From Roseovarius sp. MMSF_3350 (GTDB taxonomy: Bacteria > Pseudomonadota > Alphaproteobacteria > Rhodobacterales > Rhodobacteraceae), in NCBI RefSeq assembly GCF_030733425.1, contig NZ_JASHIZ010000016.1:1-64000 (forward strand): DNA of 64,000 bases. Direction: 5' to 3'. Of this stretch, positions 62,859 to 64,000 are shown in pieces. The notes beneath the pieces are model-generated. The model searched no databases, was not told the origin of the DNA, and saw only the letters and a list, made by a program, of their open reading frames with translations. Every line of letters begins with the position of its first letter. Positions within the stretch are counted from its first letter, which is position 1. The position numbers and the translations under genes were made by a program.

Positions 62859-63764
62859 CTACCGCATCGCGTACGAGCGCGCGGGATCACGCACGCTACG
62901 TCGATAATCGGACGGGGACATGTGCATATGCTTGGCAAACACCCGGGCGAGAACCTGGTTTGAAGAATAGCCGACGTCCGGCGCGATCTCGGTGATCGGA
63001 ATATCCGTATGCTCGAGAAGCTCGCAGGCCTTCTCCAGTCTCAGCCGCGTCAGGTAGGCCAGCGGCGTGACCCCCGTGCTTTGCTTGAACATGCGGGCAA
63101 AGTGAAAAGACGATAGCCGCGCTTCGACTGCCAGTTCGTCGACGCACAGGTCGTCCGCAAATCGCGCATGCATCATCTCGATGCAACGCCGCTCTGCCCA
63201 GGGTGCCAGGCCGCCCTTCTTCGGCGCCAGATCCGTGCCGCCCAGTTGGCAGATCTCGGCCAGGATCTCGCAACCGGCGGCCCGCGCCAACATGCGCGAC
63301 GGTGCGGCTTCTTCTTCACAAAGCGCCCAAAGGTTCCGAAGCTTCCCTTTCAGGGCCGGCGTCGCGAACGCTCCGCGATAGATGCTCAAACTGTCAAAAG
63401 AAATTTTGCCGTCCGAGGCTTCGTCCAGCATTGTCTGCCAGTGCAATACGGGAAACACGAAGCTGCGGATATGGTGCGTGGTTTCAACGCGGCAGTTGAC
63501 GGCGAAATTCGGCGCAGCAAAGACGCAGCCGCCGTTTTCCATTGTCACGTCGAAACGTCCCCCACCAAGGCTGGCATTGAGACGGCTGCCGCCGAGCACA
63601 TCCTGATAGATCACGAGATCCGGTACGGCAGGAGTATCCATTTCCTGGCCCGGTTGCGTCGAGCCATACATACTCAGAATGCCGCCCGTGGATTTCATCG
63701 AATGGACGTAGGTCGCGCTGGGGCCTTCGCTATACCATTGGGCAAAAGACGCATACTTGGCCAT
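62859..63764 (-). CDS. AraC family transcriptional regulator (paralogue 3)
   Basis: 301 aa from the ATG at 63764, which aligns with the start region of paralogues 1 and 2 (YASFAQWYSEG); the frame is open to 63902 but that 46-residue extension is not shared. HTH units are VDELAVEARLSSFHFARMFK and ITEIAPDVGYSSNQVLARVF; the second has a Pro where the others have Leu. The C-terminus ends SPSDYRRSV. It converges on the FkbM gene. Target genes probably lie beyond the window edge. Confidence 0.88.
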   Translation of the reverse strand: MAKYASFAQWYSEGPSATYVHSMKSTGGILSMYGSTQPGQEMDTPAVPDLVIYQDVLGGSRLNASLGGGRFDVTMENGGCVFAAPNFAVNCRVETTHHIRSFVFPVLHWQTMLDEASDGKISFDSLSIYRGAFATPALKGKLRNLWALCEEEAAPSRMLARAAGCEILAEICQLGGTDLAPKKGGLAPWAERRCIEMMHARFADDLCVDELAVEARLSSFHFARMFKQSTGVTPLAYLTRLRLEKACELLEHTDIPITEIAPDVGYSSNQVLARVFAKHMHMSPSDYRRSVRDPARSYAMR

Positions 63765-64000
63765 GGCTGCCTGATATCTCCGGAATGAACTGGGCGATCT
63801 CGCGACCTGCGGTTCCTCATCAGGGGCCCCAGCCTGGATGGAAAACAGCGGGTGCGCTTCCGGTCCCGAAAAATCGGGGGAATCCTCTAAACCGTCTTCC
63901 ATGTCGGCCAGCCGGAACGAGGTCGGCGGCGGATTGATAACTTCGGTTTCTGACCTTCGATTAGCAAGCCTGCGACGTCCGTTCGGTGCCGCGCTTGCTG

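Noticed and set aside
1..64000. IS elements, integrases, phage genes, tRNA, rRNA and CRISPR arrays
   Set aside because: None recognised; the only large repeats are the two gene duplications, which have no transposase or terminal inverted repeats.

Overview
The window is a high-GC segment with strong GC3 bias whose gene content fits a marine Rhodobacterales alphaproteobacterium (Roseobacteraceae/Paracoccaceae). The assignment rests on protein families, codon bias and the first-9-kb gene order, not on a marker gene. No rRNA, tRNA, CRISPR array, transposase or phage gene is visible.

Layout. 0-9.6 kb is housekeeping-like: a truncated uracil-DNA glycosylase, a phosphoesterase, a LysE exporter and MoaB, then an RND efflux pair, a periplasmic DsbD-N domain protein, YqgE and a class II aldolase. 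9.9-12.8 kb is a signalling module: a FixJ-type regulator, a lone receiver and a MASE4 membrane histidine kinase. 13.4-21.4 kb is a stress/detoxification block: an AraC regulator, an LLM flavin oxidoreductase, a MoaF-SnoaL fusion, a LysE exporter, isochorismatase copy 1, an SDR, Dps, DJ-1/PfpI copy 1 and a NemR-like TetR. 21.7-29.2 kb joins a polar amino-acid ABC transporter with a LysR regulator, a Cys/Met-metabolism PLP lyase, an M20 peptidase and a luciferase-like monooxygenase; it looks like uptake and breakdown of a sulfur-substituted amino acid or peptide. 29.4-34.4 kb is a nucleotide-sugar operon (methyltransferase, two SDRs, sugar nucleotidyltransferase) facing a MATE exporter. 34.5-40.8 kb holds three MDR-type oxidoreductases, an aldehyde dehydrogenase and a ThDP enzyme. 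41.3-44.7 kb holds isochorismatase copy 2, a secreted hydrolase and catalase, followed by a second amino-acid ABC transporter. 47.3-59.7 kb, all on the minus strand, is rich in quinone/electrophile functions: a dioxygenase-hydrolase fusion, a beta-class GST, an MFS exporter, two XapX proteins, DJ-1 copy 2, a broken ring-cleaving dioxygenase, pirin, an orphan RND adaptor, a Tat-type amidohydrolase, a third isochorismatase-like hydrolase, a RidA-like protein and a Tat-type alpha/beta hydrolase. 60-63.8 kb has two more AraC paralogues flanking a glycosyltransferase and an FkbM methyltransferase.

The main structural surprise is a pair of very recent duplications linking the 17-21 kb and 41-52 kb loci. 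An isochorismatase gene is present as 657-bp inverted copies (about 5 mismatches). A DJ-1/PfpI gene is present as 803-bp direct copies (about 9 mismatches). Recombination between them could delete about 31.8 kb or invert about 24 kb. The main regulatory signal is a NemR-like site in front of both the tetR gene and DJ-1 copy 1, and missing from DJ-1 copy 2. The encoded TetR has Cys107 and Lys176, which match the electrophile-sensing pair of NemR. Taken together, much of 13-60 kb reads as an accessory region for electrophile, quinone, aldehyde and peroxide defence. That unifying reading is inference.
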